Assembly: GCA_041686855.1 (NCBI GenBank)
Contig: JAWLDA010000014.1
Location: 1 to 64,000 of the forward strand
DNA from: JAWLDA01 sp041686855
Lineage (GTDB): Bacteria; Bacillota; Limnochordia; DTU080; RSA5
Direction: 5' to 3'
DNA: 64,000 nucleotides
A program made the position numbers and the translations under genes. Below the pieces are notes generated by a model. It did no database searches and had not been told where the DNA came from. It worked only from the letters and a program-made list of their open reading frames with translations. Position 1 is the first letter of the stretch; each line of letters starts with the position of its first letter. Of this stretch, positions 25,241-34,063 are shown in pieces.

Positions 25241-27060
25241 AACCTCTGGCGAGGTGTCTTTACTCGCTGGTGAGAAATCATTCCTCTCCAGATGCGCAAC
25301 AACGCCTATTTGGTGCCTCTTGGGCACCTTTTTGGCACCTTTCGCACCGCTTTCGCCAGCGATGCACAGCGTCTCGCTGAAGAGCGTGGCGGTACGAGAT
25401 GAGCTCAATTCCTAAAGCCCAGCTACGAGCGCTGGGGTTGCCCGTCACAGCAGCACCGATCGCGCCGCTCTCCGCAGAGTGGCCGGTGTTGCACCTCTGG
25501 CGAGGTGTCTTTACTCGCTGGTGAGAAATCACTCCTCACCAGATGCGCAACAACGCCCTTTTTGGCACCTTTCGCACCGCTTTCGCCGGCGATGCACAGC
25601 GTCTCGCTGAAGAACGTGGCGGTACGAGATGAGCTCGATTTCTAAAGCCCAGCTACGAGCGCTGGGGTTCCCGTCACAGCAGCACCGATCGCGCCGCTCT
25701 CCGCGGAGTGGCCGGTGTTACACCTCTGGCGAGGTGTCGTTGCTCGCTGGTGAGAAATCATTCCTCTCCAGATGCGCAACAACGCCTGTTTGGCACCTTT
25801 CGCACCGCTTTCGCCAGCGATGCACAGCGTCTCGCTGAAGAGCGTGGCGGTACGAGATGAGCTCAATTCCTAAAGCCCAGCTACGAGCGCTGGGGTTGCC
25901 CGTCACAGCAGCACCGATCGCGCCGCTCTCCGCAGAGTGGCCGGTGTTGCACCTCTGGCGAGGTGTCTTTACTCGCTGGTGAGAAATCACTCCTCACCAG
26001 ATGCGCAACAACGCCCTTTTTGGCACCTTTCGCACCGCTTTCGCCGGCGAAGCACAGCGTCTCGCTGAAGAGCCTGGCGGTGCACAATGAGTTGAATTCT
26101 TAAAGCCCAGCTACGAGCGTCGAGGTTATCCGTCCCAACAGCACCGATCGCGCCGCTCTCCGCGGAGTGGCCGGTGTTACACCTCTGGCGAGGTGTCTTT
26201 ACTCGCTGGTGAGAAATCACTCCTCACCAGATGCGCAACAACGCCCTTTTTGGCACCTTTCGCACCGCTTTCGCCGGCGATGCACAGCGTCTCGCTGAAG
26301 AACGTGGCGGTACGAGATGAGCTCGATTTCTAAAGCCCAGCTACGAGCGCTGGGGTTGCCCGTCACAGCAGCACCGATCGCGCCGCTCTCCGCGGAGTGG
26401 CCGGTGTTACACCTCTGGCGGGGTGTCTTTGCTCGCTGGTGAGAAATCGTTCCTCTCCAGATGCGCAACAACGCCCTTTTTGGCACCTGTTTGGCGCCTA
26501 ATTGGCGCCTTGCGCACAGTTTTCGCCGGCGAAGCACAGCGTCTCGCTGAAGAGCCTGGCGGTGCACAATGAGTTAAATTCTTAAAGCCCAGCTACGAGC
26601 GTCGAGGTTATCCGTCCCAACAGCACCGATCGCGCCGATCTCCGCGGAGTGGCCGGTGTTACACCTCTGGTGAGGTGTCTTTGCTCGCTGGTGAGAAATC
26701 GTTCCTCTCCAGATGCGCAACAACGCCTGTTTGGCGCCTCTTGGGCGCCTTGCGCACCGCTTTCGCCAGCGATGCACAGCGTCTCGCTGAAGAGCCTGGC
26801 GGTGCACGATGAGTTCAATTCTTAAAGCCCAGCTACGAGCGCTGGGGGTTGCCCGACACAGTAGCACCGATCGCGACGCTCTCCGCGGAGTGGCCGGTGT
26901 TGCACCTCTAGCGAGGTGTCTTTACTCGCTGGTGAGAAATCATTCCTCTCCAGATGCGCAACAACGCCTGTTTGGCACCTGTTTGGCGCCTCATTGGCAC
27001 CTTTCGCACCGCTTCCGCCAGCGACGCACGCCGTCACGCTGAGTGCGTGGCAGTGCACTA
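25241..27060. repeat. Long-period tandem repeat, array B (8 copies)
   Basis: The marker CACCTCTGGCGAGGTGT begins copies at about 25241, 25492, 25721, 25950, 26180, 26410, 26662 and 26903 (periods 229-252 bp). Each copy has that perfect hairpin, CGCTGGTGAGAAATC, then GATGCGCAACAACGCC. A run of TTGGCACC/TTGGCGCC sub-repeats of varying number accounts for the length differences. Then come a conserved CGCACCGCTTTCGCC segment and CTAAAGCCCAGCTACGAGCG. Open frames on the minus strand arise from the repeat; none is a recognisable protein. The region 24794-27486 has no credible gene. Confidence 0.93.
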
Positions 27061-27387
27061 TGAGCCAACGCCTTCGAACCATTATGCATCTCTGTTGGCC
27101 ACGGATCTGGAAGACCGGGAGCCTAACTCCCGATGCTGCGCAGCAAAGGGAGCTCCTTGGGGCGCAAGTGGGCCCCCGTGAAACGATATGGCTCCAACCA
27201 AGCACGAGGAATGGGAGAGGCGCACCGACCAGTAGTCCCGCGCATTTCTTTCGCCCTCGTCATCCGGCCTGAACGTCAGGCCCAGCCCATTTTCGTTCCA
27301 TGAGATCCTTATACGCTCTCTCACTCGCCGCGGCCCCCCGCTCCAGCAGCGCTCGGTCAATCGCGCAGTCCGCGCCACGTTGGTGCA

Positions 27388-27437
27388 GGCTCGGTGCAGG
27401 CTCGGTGCAGGCTCGGTGTAGGTACGGTGTAGGTACG
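27388..27437. repeat. 11-bp minisatellite
   Basis: Three units of GGTGCAGGCTC are followed by two of GGTGTAGGTAC, within the gene-free stretch between array B and the HAD gene. Confidence 0.85.
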
Positions 27438-27486
27438 CGTCTTATCCATGGGAATCTGAAGGAGCGATGCATGGTACTGACCCTGG

Positions 27487-28344
27487 TCATCTCGATTGTG
27501 TGCGCTGCCCTTCCCACTCGGTGAGCAGGTACTTCACGACGCTATCCTCTTGGTTGGCCCCGATAACCTGGGTTGCATGCTCTTTGAGTTGCCCAGTCGC
27601 ATTCGCCACCGCGACGGCTCGGTCGGCCATGCGAAACATCGAAAGGTCATTGTTCTCGTCGCCAAAGACGACGAGTTCCCTTCCCTGCAGACCGTATGCG
27701 TCCATTAGCGCCTGTATCGCCTGATCCTTCGTGGCACGTCGGTCGTGAATCGTTAGCCAATACCAGCCTGGCGAGTACAAGTTTTCGAAGTAGTGGGATG
27801 AGATGTGGGTGTCCCACCGCTCCTTGACGACCGCATGAAGATCGGCCAGTACGTGCGAGTCTCCGATAATCGTGAGACAGACCACCTGTTCACGTAGCGC
27901 CGCTCTTAAGTCATAGGACTTGCGCCACCGCCGGTCCCGCTTGGTGAGACGATCCGTTAAGTACCAATCCATCCCACCGTTGGTCACATCGCCGTAGTGG
28001 ACGCAGTCTTCCATACCGTTAAACGTCGAAACAAACGGGACGCAGCCGAACTGCGGTAAAAGATGGTAGATCTCTGAAGCGACACTTGAATCTAAGCTGT
28101 GAACGATCTCGTGGCGGCCCGTCTTGAGGTCGGAAAGGAAGGCCCCGTTCATCTCGATGACTGGCAACGGAAGGCGTAGCCCCGCTAGAAACATGCCCAT
28201 GGAGACGACACTACGGGCGCTTGCTACCGTAAAGGGCATACCGTCGTCAATCAACGACTGCAGGGTGGTCCGGCTAAACTCCGACAGGGTCGCATCGTTG
28301 CTCAGCAAGGTGCCGTCCAGATCGGAGACGTAAAGAGGGGGCAT
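27487..28344 (-). CDS. Cof-type HAD phosphatase
   Basis: 285 residues. Motif I is 'VSDLDGTLLSND' (nucleophilic Asp), motif III the Lys of 'RRATKDQAIQALMDAYGL', motif IV 'VVFGDENNDLSMFRMAD'. A C2B cap lies between motifs II and III. Members dephosphorylate sugar phosphates, nucleotides or pyridoxal phosphate in the cytoplasm. AAAGGAG precedes ATG 28344. It lies 24 bases after the reductase gene and probably shares its transcript. Confidence 0.92.
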   Translation of the reverse strand: MPPLYVSDLDGTLLSNDATLSEFSRTTLQSLIDDGMPFTVASARSVVSMGMFLAGLRLPLPVIEMNGAFLSDLKTGRHEIVHSLDSSVASEIYHLLPQFGCVPFVSTFNGMEDCVHYGDVTNGGMDWYLTDRLTKRDRRWRKSYDLRAALREQVVCLTIIGDSHVLADLHAVVKERWDTHISSHYFENLYSPGWYWLTIHDRRATKDQAIQALMDAYGLQGRELVVFGDENNDLSMFRMADRAVAVANATGQLKEHATQVIGANQEDSVVKYLLTEWEGQRTQSR

Positions 28345-28368
28345 CGGCAGCTCCTTTCGCCGTGATGG

Positions 28369-29130
28369 CTACGAACCGAGCACAGAGATGCCGCCGTCGA
28401 CGACGAGGAATTGCCCGCAGATCATTGCAGCCTGGTCCGAAGACAAGAAAGCCGCCACGTTTGCCACATCCTCAGGCGCCACAATCCGCCCGATCGGGCT
28501 CCTCTGCTCGGCGGCCGCCAACGCGCTCTCAGCGCCCGGGATAGCCCGAAACGACTTTGTATCCGCCAGTCCCGCCAGAATGCCATTGACCAAGATGCCT
28601 CGAGGAGCCAGCTCAACCGCAAGTGTGCGCGTCAGCGCCTCAAGAGCCCCTTTCGCGGCGCCCACCACACCGTAGCCGGGAAGCACCTTCTGCGCGCCTT
28701 CGCTCGTGAGACTGATGATTCGTCCCCATCCATCTTGCATAAGCGGAACCGCTCGTTGCGAAAGGCTCAACAACGAGCGAGCCGAGGCCGCCATTGTCAC
28801 ATCCCAGTGACGCGCAGTCGCCTCCATGATCGGACCGGGTACACCAAACGCTGCATTCGCCACCAAGATGTCCAAGTGGCCAAGTTCGTCTTGGATTCTC
28901 TGAAACATGTCATCGAGGCTCTCGTCTTTGCCGACGTCCGCCCGCAACGCCAAGGCCTGCCCACCATCCGCCCGAATGAGATCGACCACCTCTTGGGCCT
29001 CCGACTTACTGCGCCGGTAATTAATGACGACGTTCGCCCCTTCAGCAGCTAGCCGCGTGGCAATCGCTCGTCCAAATCCTCGTGTCGCGCCCGTCACGAG
29101 GGCGTTCTTCCCCTTCAGTTCCGGATACAT
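28369..29130 (-). CDS. Short-chain dehydrogenase, FabL-like enoyl-ACP reductase
   Basis: 253 residues. The cofactor motif is 'ALVTGATRGFGRAIATRLA' with 'INYRRSKSEA' favouring NADPH, then 'NAAFG'. The active site reads 'YGVVGAAKGALEAL', that is Y-x6-K as in FabI/FabL enoyl reductases rather than the usual Y-x3-K. Segments 'LAVELAPRGILVNGILAGLADTKSF' also recall FabL. It may reduce enoyl-ACP in fatty-acid synthesis, or be a general SDR. AGGAG lies upstream of ATG 29130. Confidence 0.8.
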   Translation of the reverse strand: MYPELKGKNALVTGATRGFGRAIATRLAAEGANVVINYRRSKSEAQEVVDLIRADGGQALALRADVGKDESLDDMFQRIQDELGHLDILVANAAFGVPGPIMEATARHWDVTMAASARSLLSLSQRAVPLMQDGWGRIISLTSEGAQKVLPGYGVVGAAKGALEALTRTLAVELAPRGILVNGILAGLADTKSFRAIPGAESALAAAEQRSPIGRIVAPEDVANVAAFLSSDQAAMICGQFLVVDGGISVLGS

Positions 29131-29160
29131 TGTGGGTCAGCTCCTACTCTACATACCTCT

Positions 29161-29213
29161 ATTTAAAACGATCTAAAACGACCTAGAACGATTTAGAACG
29201 ATTTAGAACGATC
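29161..29213. repeat. 10-bp minisatellite (ATTTAGAACG)x5
   Basis: Five decamers ATTTAAAACG, ATCTAAAACG, ACCTAGAACG, ATTTAGAACG, ATTTAGAACG in head-to-tail order. They lie between the reductase gene and the methyltransferase remnant. Confidence 0.95.
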
Positions 29214-29223
29214 ACCCACAAGT

Positions 29224-29667
29224 CTAACACACCGCTCGGGTCATCTCGTACCCTTCATGCCATCTCGATCTCTTCCCATCGTCTCGCACGCATGGGTTCA
29301 TCTCGTACCCTCGACCGCGAGCAGGTACAGCCGAAGTCGCAATGTCGAACGCCCCATCGTGGCCAAGGTCGTACACGTCCCGCTCTGCGAATTCGAGGCA
29401 GGGGACGTCGACGTGCCGCTCCTTTGCTTCTTTGATGAGGAGGGCGTTCACGTCGACGCCCACCGACCGACCCGTAGGAGAGACGCGTCGAGCAATCCCC
29501 GCCGTGATCGCGCCTGTGCCACATCCCACATTCAGCACCAACATCCCGGGCTACACCAGTTCGCTAAGTCGCCTGTGGGAATGTGCGAGGGAACGCGAAT
29601 TGAGAATCTCACTCGTTCCCTCGGGCATAAACGCGCGTCTACGGCTCGTCTCTTCGAGCTCGAACAT
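29224..29667 (-). pseudogene. SAM-dependent methyltransferase remnant
   Basis: From ATG 29667 the frame reads 'MFELEETSRRRAFMPEGTSEIL', the opening of a known methyltransferase family. It is broken by TAG at 29551-29553 and continues in the same frame with 'LVLNVGCGTGAITAGIARRV' (SAM-binding motif I) and 'VGVDVNALLIKEA'. After 'GAFDIATSA' homology ends in an imperfect GGGTACGAGATGA repeat. So it carries an internal stop and has lost about half of its C-terminus. A fragment from ATG 29544 could still be translated but would not be an enzyme. Confidence 0.85.
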
Positions 29668-29692
29668 TTATGTCTTCCCTCCATGGTCAGGC

Positions 29693-30559
29693 TTACAATT
29701 TGAGATCGGAGTGTTTCTCCAAGAAGGCTTCAAACGTCGTTAGTTTAGGATAAACAGCCCTGACGTCATCAAGTTCAAACTGCCAACCCGGATCGTTATT
29801 CCATTTGAGTTGCTTAACCATATCAAGGTTTAGGAATTTGCTCAACCACGGAGGAATCGAAAAGGCCTTTGCTCTCCTCCCTGTCACCTGCAAATAAGCC
29901 TCTTTCATCTCGCCAACTGTCAATCGATCACTGGCGGCGTTGATCACCTTCCCCAAGAAACGTTCAGGATGCTGGAAAATCGCGGTGGCAATCCCACCCA
30001 CGTCATCGACACAAAGCATGTGCAGGCGCGTCTGGGGTTTTAATACACCACCAATAAAGGGGAACATCATCGAGCCGTACTTGGGATCCAGGAAGTTCTC
30101 CATGAAGAACGTCTCCCTCAGAAAGGTCCCTGCAAGGCCGATCTCGCGGATGTACTTCTCAGTCTCCGACTTACACTCCCAATGCTTCACACCGGGCGCC
30201 TTATCAACGTCGGCAACAGAGGCTTGGACGAAGTGACGCACCTTGGCCTGTTTGGCAGCGTCCGCGAGATTCCGCCCCTGCCTCACCTCCCCTTCGTAAC
30301 CGACGCCTTTCTCCCAGAAGTTCTGCACAGAGAAGACTCCGTGCGCTCCAGCGAGCGCTTTGTCAAGAGACGCTCTATCTTCCATATCGGCAAACACAAC
30401 GTCAGCGCCCTGTTCTTTGAGTCGCCCGGCCGCAGGCCCGTTAGGATTTCGGGTCAGCGCTCGCACGCCAAATCCTGCCTCAAGCAAGTGCCGCGCGACA
30501 GCGCCGCCTTGTTTCCCCGTTGCTCCAGTAACCGCAATCAACGTCTCACCAGCCATCAT
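29693..30559 (-). CDS. NmrA-like NAD(P)-binding protein
   Basis: 288 residues from ATG 30559 or 30556 (AAGGAG upstream; GTG 30568 is too close to it). The Rossmann motif is 'IAVTGATGKQGGAVARHLLEAG' with 'ALTRNPNGPAAG', and the body follows NmrA/HSCARG-type redox-sensing or quinone-reducing proteins ('VRHFVQASVADVDKAPGVKHWECKSETEKYI' is the familiar helix). These lack the full SDR catalytic triad. Role unknown; cytoplasmic. Divergent from the dockerin-protein gene. Confidence 0.85.
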   Translation of the reverse strand: MMAGETLIAVTGATGKQGGAVARHLLEAGFGVRALTRNPNGPAAGRLKEQGADVVFADMEDRASLDKALAGAHGVFSVQNFWEKGVGYEGEVRQGRNLADAAKQAKVRHFVQASVADVDKAPGVKHWECKSETEKYIREIGLAGTFLRETFFMENFLDPKYGSMMFPFIGGVLKPQTRLHMLCVDDVGGIATAIFQHPERFLGKVINAASDRLTVGEMKEAYLQVTGRRAKAFSIPPWLSKFLNLDMVKQLKWNNDPGWQFELDDVRAVYPKLTTFEAFLEKHSDLKL

Positions 30560-30729
30560 GACCCCCACTTTCTCCTTGTATCAATGGTGGCAAAACTTCC
30601 CACCCTTGAGTTTCTCGCCAGCCGGCTCGCTCCCTGCGTTGTCCGATGGAGCAGGATCCGTGTGACTCTTCTCACCGACCGGCAGGCCTCATTGTGAGAG
30701 AATCACTCCAAAGCGCTCCTAGAAGGGTG

Positions 30730-31983
30730 ATGAGTAGAATGCTCCACAGGCACACTCGACCGAGTCGCGTAAGCACTGTGCGGACGTCACTGCGGATGAT
30801 CGGCAGCGCTCTGCTGCTCTGGTCGCTTCTGCTCCTTTTTCCCCAATCCGCGGCGAGCGCTTGGTCCACGCTCGAGACTGATCAGCCGCAGTGGCTGAAC
30901 AAACCGGTGCTTCACTTCCTTCTCAACCGACCTGACGCAGGGGAAGAGCGTCTTGTTGCGTCGGGGTTCACTCCAAAGGATGCACGGCGCATCATGGACG
31001 TCGCCCGGCGCGAGGGCGCCGCGCTCCTCTCCCTGAAGAACGAACGGGATCCATCGGCGTACAACACTCGATTAGAAGAGCTCTTGGCAGATACCGATCG
31101 AGCGCTCAGAGAAAGATTGGACGCTCGGACTTACCTCCACCTCAGCGAATGGACGCTCAACACCTTCGAAGACGAGGCGTATGGCAACGTTCGGTCCTTC
31201 GCAGCTCCCCTACCCGAGGACGGCGTCGCGTACCGAGTCTTCGCCACGCAATACGCTCCAGCCAATGGCGAACCTGTGGTCCAAGTCGCCGTGCCGGACA
31301 AATACGTCAAGTTTGCGAGCCAGTGTAGCACCATTTATACGTGGCCAACGCCGCCCTCAGGATACAGTCGAGAGCCTCACTTCGTACGAATCTACGTGCC
31401 GGCGACAGGGATCACCGACACGCTTCCTGTGTGCGAGGTCGGACCGTGGAACACTGACGACAACTACTGGAACGCAGCGGAAGACCTCGAACGTCCCCGT
31501 CGCACGTTCACCGACTTGCGCCGAGGCAATCCCCAATCGCAGGCAGCCTACTTTTGGGATCATAACGACGGCAAGGACGCATTTGGCCGAACCGTCGCCA
31601 ACCCGGCTGGAATTGACCTCTCATTTGAGGCGGCGCGCCGCCTCGGCCTGCGCTCCGAACCTGAAAAGGGAGTATACGAAAACGCCTGGGTGTGGGTGAC
31701 TTACCTTTGGGAGCTGCCGGGTCTTGCCACCCGTACCGTGTGGCCGGGGGACACCAACGCCGACGGGGTCGCAGATGAGCGGGATATCCTCGCAATCGCT
31801 CATCACTTTGGTGCTATGGGGGAGCCGAGAGCAGTGAGTGGCACAACGTGGGCGCCCCACGAGGTGGATACGTCGGCGTGGCCGTATCCCCATGCCGTCC
31901 ACGCCGACGCAAACGGGGATGGAATTGTAAACGAGACCGACATCGAGGCGGTGGAGACGAATTGGCACATGCAACACGACTGA
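30730..31983 (+). CDS. Secreted protein with C-terminal type I dockerin
   Basis: 417 residues from ATG 30730 (AGAAGGG upstream). An N-terminal signal peptide ('ALLLWSLLLLFPQSAASAW') leads to an unassigned region of about 130 residues. Then comes a domain with 'VCEVGPWNTDDNYWN', 'KDAFGRTVANPAGIDLS', a motif set seen in secreted, cell-wall-associated proteins with a double-psi-barrel-like fold. The end is a dockerin: two Ca-binding loops 'DTNADGVADERDILAIAHHF' and 'DANGDGIVNETDIEAVETNW'. It lies directly upstream of a cohesin lipoprotein gene, so the two products probably bind each other at the cell surface. Enzymatic activity is not established. Confidence 0.85.
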   Translation: MSRMLHRHTRPSRVSTVRTSLRMIGSALLLWSLLLLFPQSAASAWSTLETDQPQWLNKPVLHFLLNRPDAGEERLVASGFTPKDARRIMDVARREGAALLSLKNERDPSAYNTRLEELLADTDRALRERLDARTYLHLSEWTLNTFEDEAYGNVRSFAAPLPEDGVAYRVFATQYAPANGEPVVQVAVPDKYVKFASQCSTIYTWPTPPSGYSREPHFVRIYVPATGITDTLPVCEVGPWNTDDNYWNAAEDLERPRRTFTDLRRGNPQSQAAYFWDHNDGKDAFGRTVANPAGIDLSFEAARRLGLRSEPEKGVYENAWVWVTYLWELPGLATRTVWPGDTNADGVADERDILAIAHHFGAMGEPRAVSGTTWAPHEVDTSAWPYPHAVHADANGDGIVNETDIEAVETNWHMQHD

Positions 31984-32000
31984 GCCATCACAATTTTAGG

Positions 32001-32558
32001 GTGGGCCGCACTCTCGTCCTGGCATTCCTCCTCTCCCTCACTGCACTTGGGTCGGGGTGCGCGCTCTTTGGAGGCGGGGGCGGCGCCCCGGCGCCTGAAC
32101 TTCCCGTCGACTTCGGCGAGCTCCGGCTCCGGCCCGCCGCCGAACAGGTGAGTGTCGGAGACCCCGTCACCGTAACGATTTCACAACAGGGGGGCCGCGA
32201 TCTCTATGGGCTGGCGCTGCGAGCGACCTATCCCAACGACCTCCTCGAGTTCGTCGGGGTCGAGTGGATCCCGGCTGGCACCGACGTCTTCTCCGGGCAT
32301 GGTCTTGCGTGGCAACACCACGGCATCGACGGCAAGAGCGGTTACGTCGCTATCGTGCGTTCCCAAGAGGGACCAACAGTAGGGGTGGACAACGTACGCA
32401 CATCGGGAGAGGTGGTCAGACTCCGCTGGCAGGCCCGCAGAGCAGGCACGGCCGAAATCGCTTTAGACCGGGAGCGGCTGACGATTGCGAACAGCAACGG
32501 AGTGGATGTCTCGCAGGACTGGGATGTAACAGACGTCCGGATCAGTATCGCCGATTAA
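32001..32558 (+). CDS. Cohesin-domain lipoprotein
   Basis: 185 residues from GTG 32001, 17 bases after the dockerin gene. The signal peptide ends in a lipobox 'ALGSGC', so the protein should be lipid-anchored. The mature part matches a cohesin-like beta-sandwich: 'LRLRPAAEQVSVGDPVTVTI', 'LYGLALRATYPNDLLEFVGVEW', 'VVRLRWQARRAGTAEIALDRERLTIANSNGVDV'. Cohesins bind dockerins with high affinity. The neighbouring dockerin protein is the obvious partner. A start further upstream at 31848 would destroy the signal peptide. The Shine-Dalgarno is weak, so translation may depend on the preceding gene. Confidence 0.82.
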   Translation: MGRTLVLAFLLSLTALGSGCALFGGGGGAPAPELPVDFGELRLRPAAEQVSVGDPVTVTISQQGGRDLYGLALRATYPNDLLEFVGVEWIPAGTDVFSGHGLAWQHHGIDGKSGYVAIVRSQEGPTVGVDNVRTSGEVVRLRWQARRAGTAEIALDRERLTIANSNGVDVSQDWDVTDVRISIAD

Positions 32559-32594
32559 CTCGTAGAGAACATCTTTCAATTGTCACAAGACCGC

Positions 32595-33356
32595 TTATTT
32601 AGAAGCGACGAAGAAGACCCGACCCTGCAGCTCCGGCTCTTCGAGAGCTTCGTCAAGGGCGTTCTCGCTTGCGATGTGGACATGGCGCCACCCGATCTCC
32701 AAAAGCATTTGGCGCACTCGTTCAATCTCAAAGACGGTGTTAAAGGCGGTCTGCTGAAAGCGCCGATACTCCCCTTGCGCGGTGCGAACGAAGCCAGTGA
32801 TCTTCATCCAGGCCCGTTCGCTCTCTTCGTCAAGGATGCCGCGGGTGATGAGCACCAGATCGTCACCATCGTCCACGTGTATCCCCTGCCACCGCATGAG
32901 TCCAGCACGAGTGTTGAGATCAAAGATGAACATCCCGTCGCTGACGTCGTAAACGCGTGTGAGGCACGCTCGTAACGCCTCTTCATCCGGCAGGTGATTG
33001 AGGGCGTCAAACGTGGAGACGATGAGGTCAAACCGTTGGTTGAGCGTGAATTGTGACGCATCGGCCTCGAGAAACGTGGCGCGGCCATCCTGCACGTACG
33101 AGCGGGTGTTTTGTTCGGCCAAGCGCAGCATGGACGGCGATGCGTCCACACCTACGACACGGTATCCATGCTCCAAAAAGTGTGCGGCAAGCTGCCCGGT
33201 GCCACAACAAAGGTCGAGAAGCGTGCGCCTGTCGGGTTGGGCCGACCGGCTTTCGTAGTACGCTCGGATACGCGGTGCGACTCGTAATGAAAAGGCACTC
33301 CAACGTTGGTTGTACACACTCGCGAACTCTGCTCCATACGCCTGCAACCCAACCAC
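32595..33356 (-). CDS. Class I SAM-dependent methyltransferase
   Basis: 253 residues. Motif I 'LLDLCCGTGQLAAHFLEHG', acidic strand end 'VVGVDASPSML', motif II region 'FLEADASQFTLNQRFDLIVSTFDALNHL'. Complete fold of the Methyltransf_25 type, followed by a C-terminal beta-hairpin part. Substrate unknown. Divergently placed from the short gap before the acetyltransferase operon and convergent with the cohesin gene. Confidence 0.88.
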   Translation of the reverse strand: MVGLQAYGAEFASVYNQRWSAFSLRVAPRIRAYYESRSAQPDRRTLLDLCCGTGQLAAHFLEHGYRVVGVDASPSMLRLAEQNTRSYVQDGRATFLEADASQFTLNQRFDLIVSTFDALNHLPDEEALRACLTRVYDVSDGMFIFDLNTRAGLMRWQGIHVDDGDDLVLITRGILDEESERAWMKITGFVRTAQGEYRRFQQTAFNTVFEIERVRQMLLEIGWRHVHIASENALDEALEEPELQGRVFFVASK

Positions 33357-33478
33357 CCCACATTAGGAAACGCTCGGTCACATGACGACTCCCGCAATGA
33401 GTCTCTCGTCCTAACGGGCCAACATCTTTTTCACGGTATTCTCTGGAGCTTGAGGCGATGTCGCGAACACAAAGATCC

Positions 33479-34063
33479 TCAGTGGCCAGAACCGGAGCTG
33501 GGGTTAGAGTTGGGGCTAGAGCTGGGTCTAGGGGCGGGGTTTGAGCTGGGTCTAGGGCTGAGGCCAGAGTTGGGAACTGACGGATTGATCGGCTCCGGAA
33601 GCTTGGCGCTCAGCGTGATACGACCATCCGTCGCGGTCTGCAAACCGTAGCGAGCGTAGAGTGCCGTGGCCGCTCGATTCTCACGACCCACCTCCACGTG
33701 CAACGACGCACAGCCTCGGTTTTCACTCGCCGCGACCAGGGCGTCAAGCAGTGCCGTGCCCACACCTTGGCGCCGGAGCTCTGGACGCACGAAGAGATCT
33801 TCGATGTGAGCGCTCAGCGCTCCATCCTCCATGGAATAGCGGACAGACGATACAACATAACCGGCGATCCGCTCAGAGAGAGACGCTACCCAGGCTCCCC
33901 CCAGCGTCGGATTGAGCAAAAGGGTGCGAAACGCGGCGTCCGCCCACTCACGGTCGAGAGAGTACCCAGACTCGGCGTAAAACTCGCCCATCAAACGGAC
34001 GAGTTGAGGAATGTCGTTCGTCGTCGCCGCTCGAACCGTGAGCGCAACCCTAGACATCATCAT
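33479..34063 (-). CDS. GNAT acetyltransferase with minisatellite-encoded tail
   Basis: 194 residues from one of three consecutive ATG codons (34063/34060/34057), overlapping the deformylase stop. The core has 'IEDLFVRPELRRQGVGTALLDALV' (acetyl-CoA loop) and 'HVEVGRENRAATALYARYGLQ'. After the normal fold end the frame runs into a 12-bp repeat at 33486-33570 and gains a tail of Pro, Ser and Asn in four-residue periods. The sequence upstream of the three ATGs lies inside def. Co-translation with def suggests, but does not prove, a role in N-terminal protein processing. Confidence 0.83.
   Translation of the reverse strand: MMMSRVALTVRAATTNDIPQLVRLMGEFYAESGYSLDREWADAAFRTLLLNPTLGGAWVASLSERIAGYVVSSVRYSMEDGALSAHIEDLFVRPELRRQGVGTALLDALVAASENRGCASLHVEVGRENRAATALYARYGLQTATDGRITLSAKLPEPINPSVPNSGLSPRPSSNPAPRPSSSPNSNPSSGSGH
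33486..33570. repeat. 12-bp minisatellite inside a coding end
   Basis: About seven units like GAGCTGGGTCTA. Because the period is a multiple of three, it stays open in the acetyltransferase frame and encodes a four-residue periodic tail. Confidence 0.9.

Noticed and set aside
1..27060. CRISPR arrays
   Set aside because: Arrays A and B have units of 229-272 bp that are repetitive throughout, with no short repeat plus unique spacer pattern and no cas genes.
24990..27210. Open reading frames of 60-127 codons in the satellite region
   Set aside because: They recur with every repeat unit, have no ribosome sites in common, and their translations match no family; they follow from the repeat's base pattern.
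31848..32000. Upstream start for the cohesin protein
   Set aside because: It would overlap the dockerin coding end and place a charged stretch before the lipoprotein signal peptide; GTG 32001 gives a proper signal.
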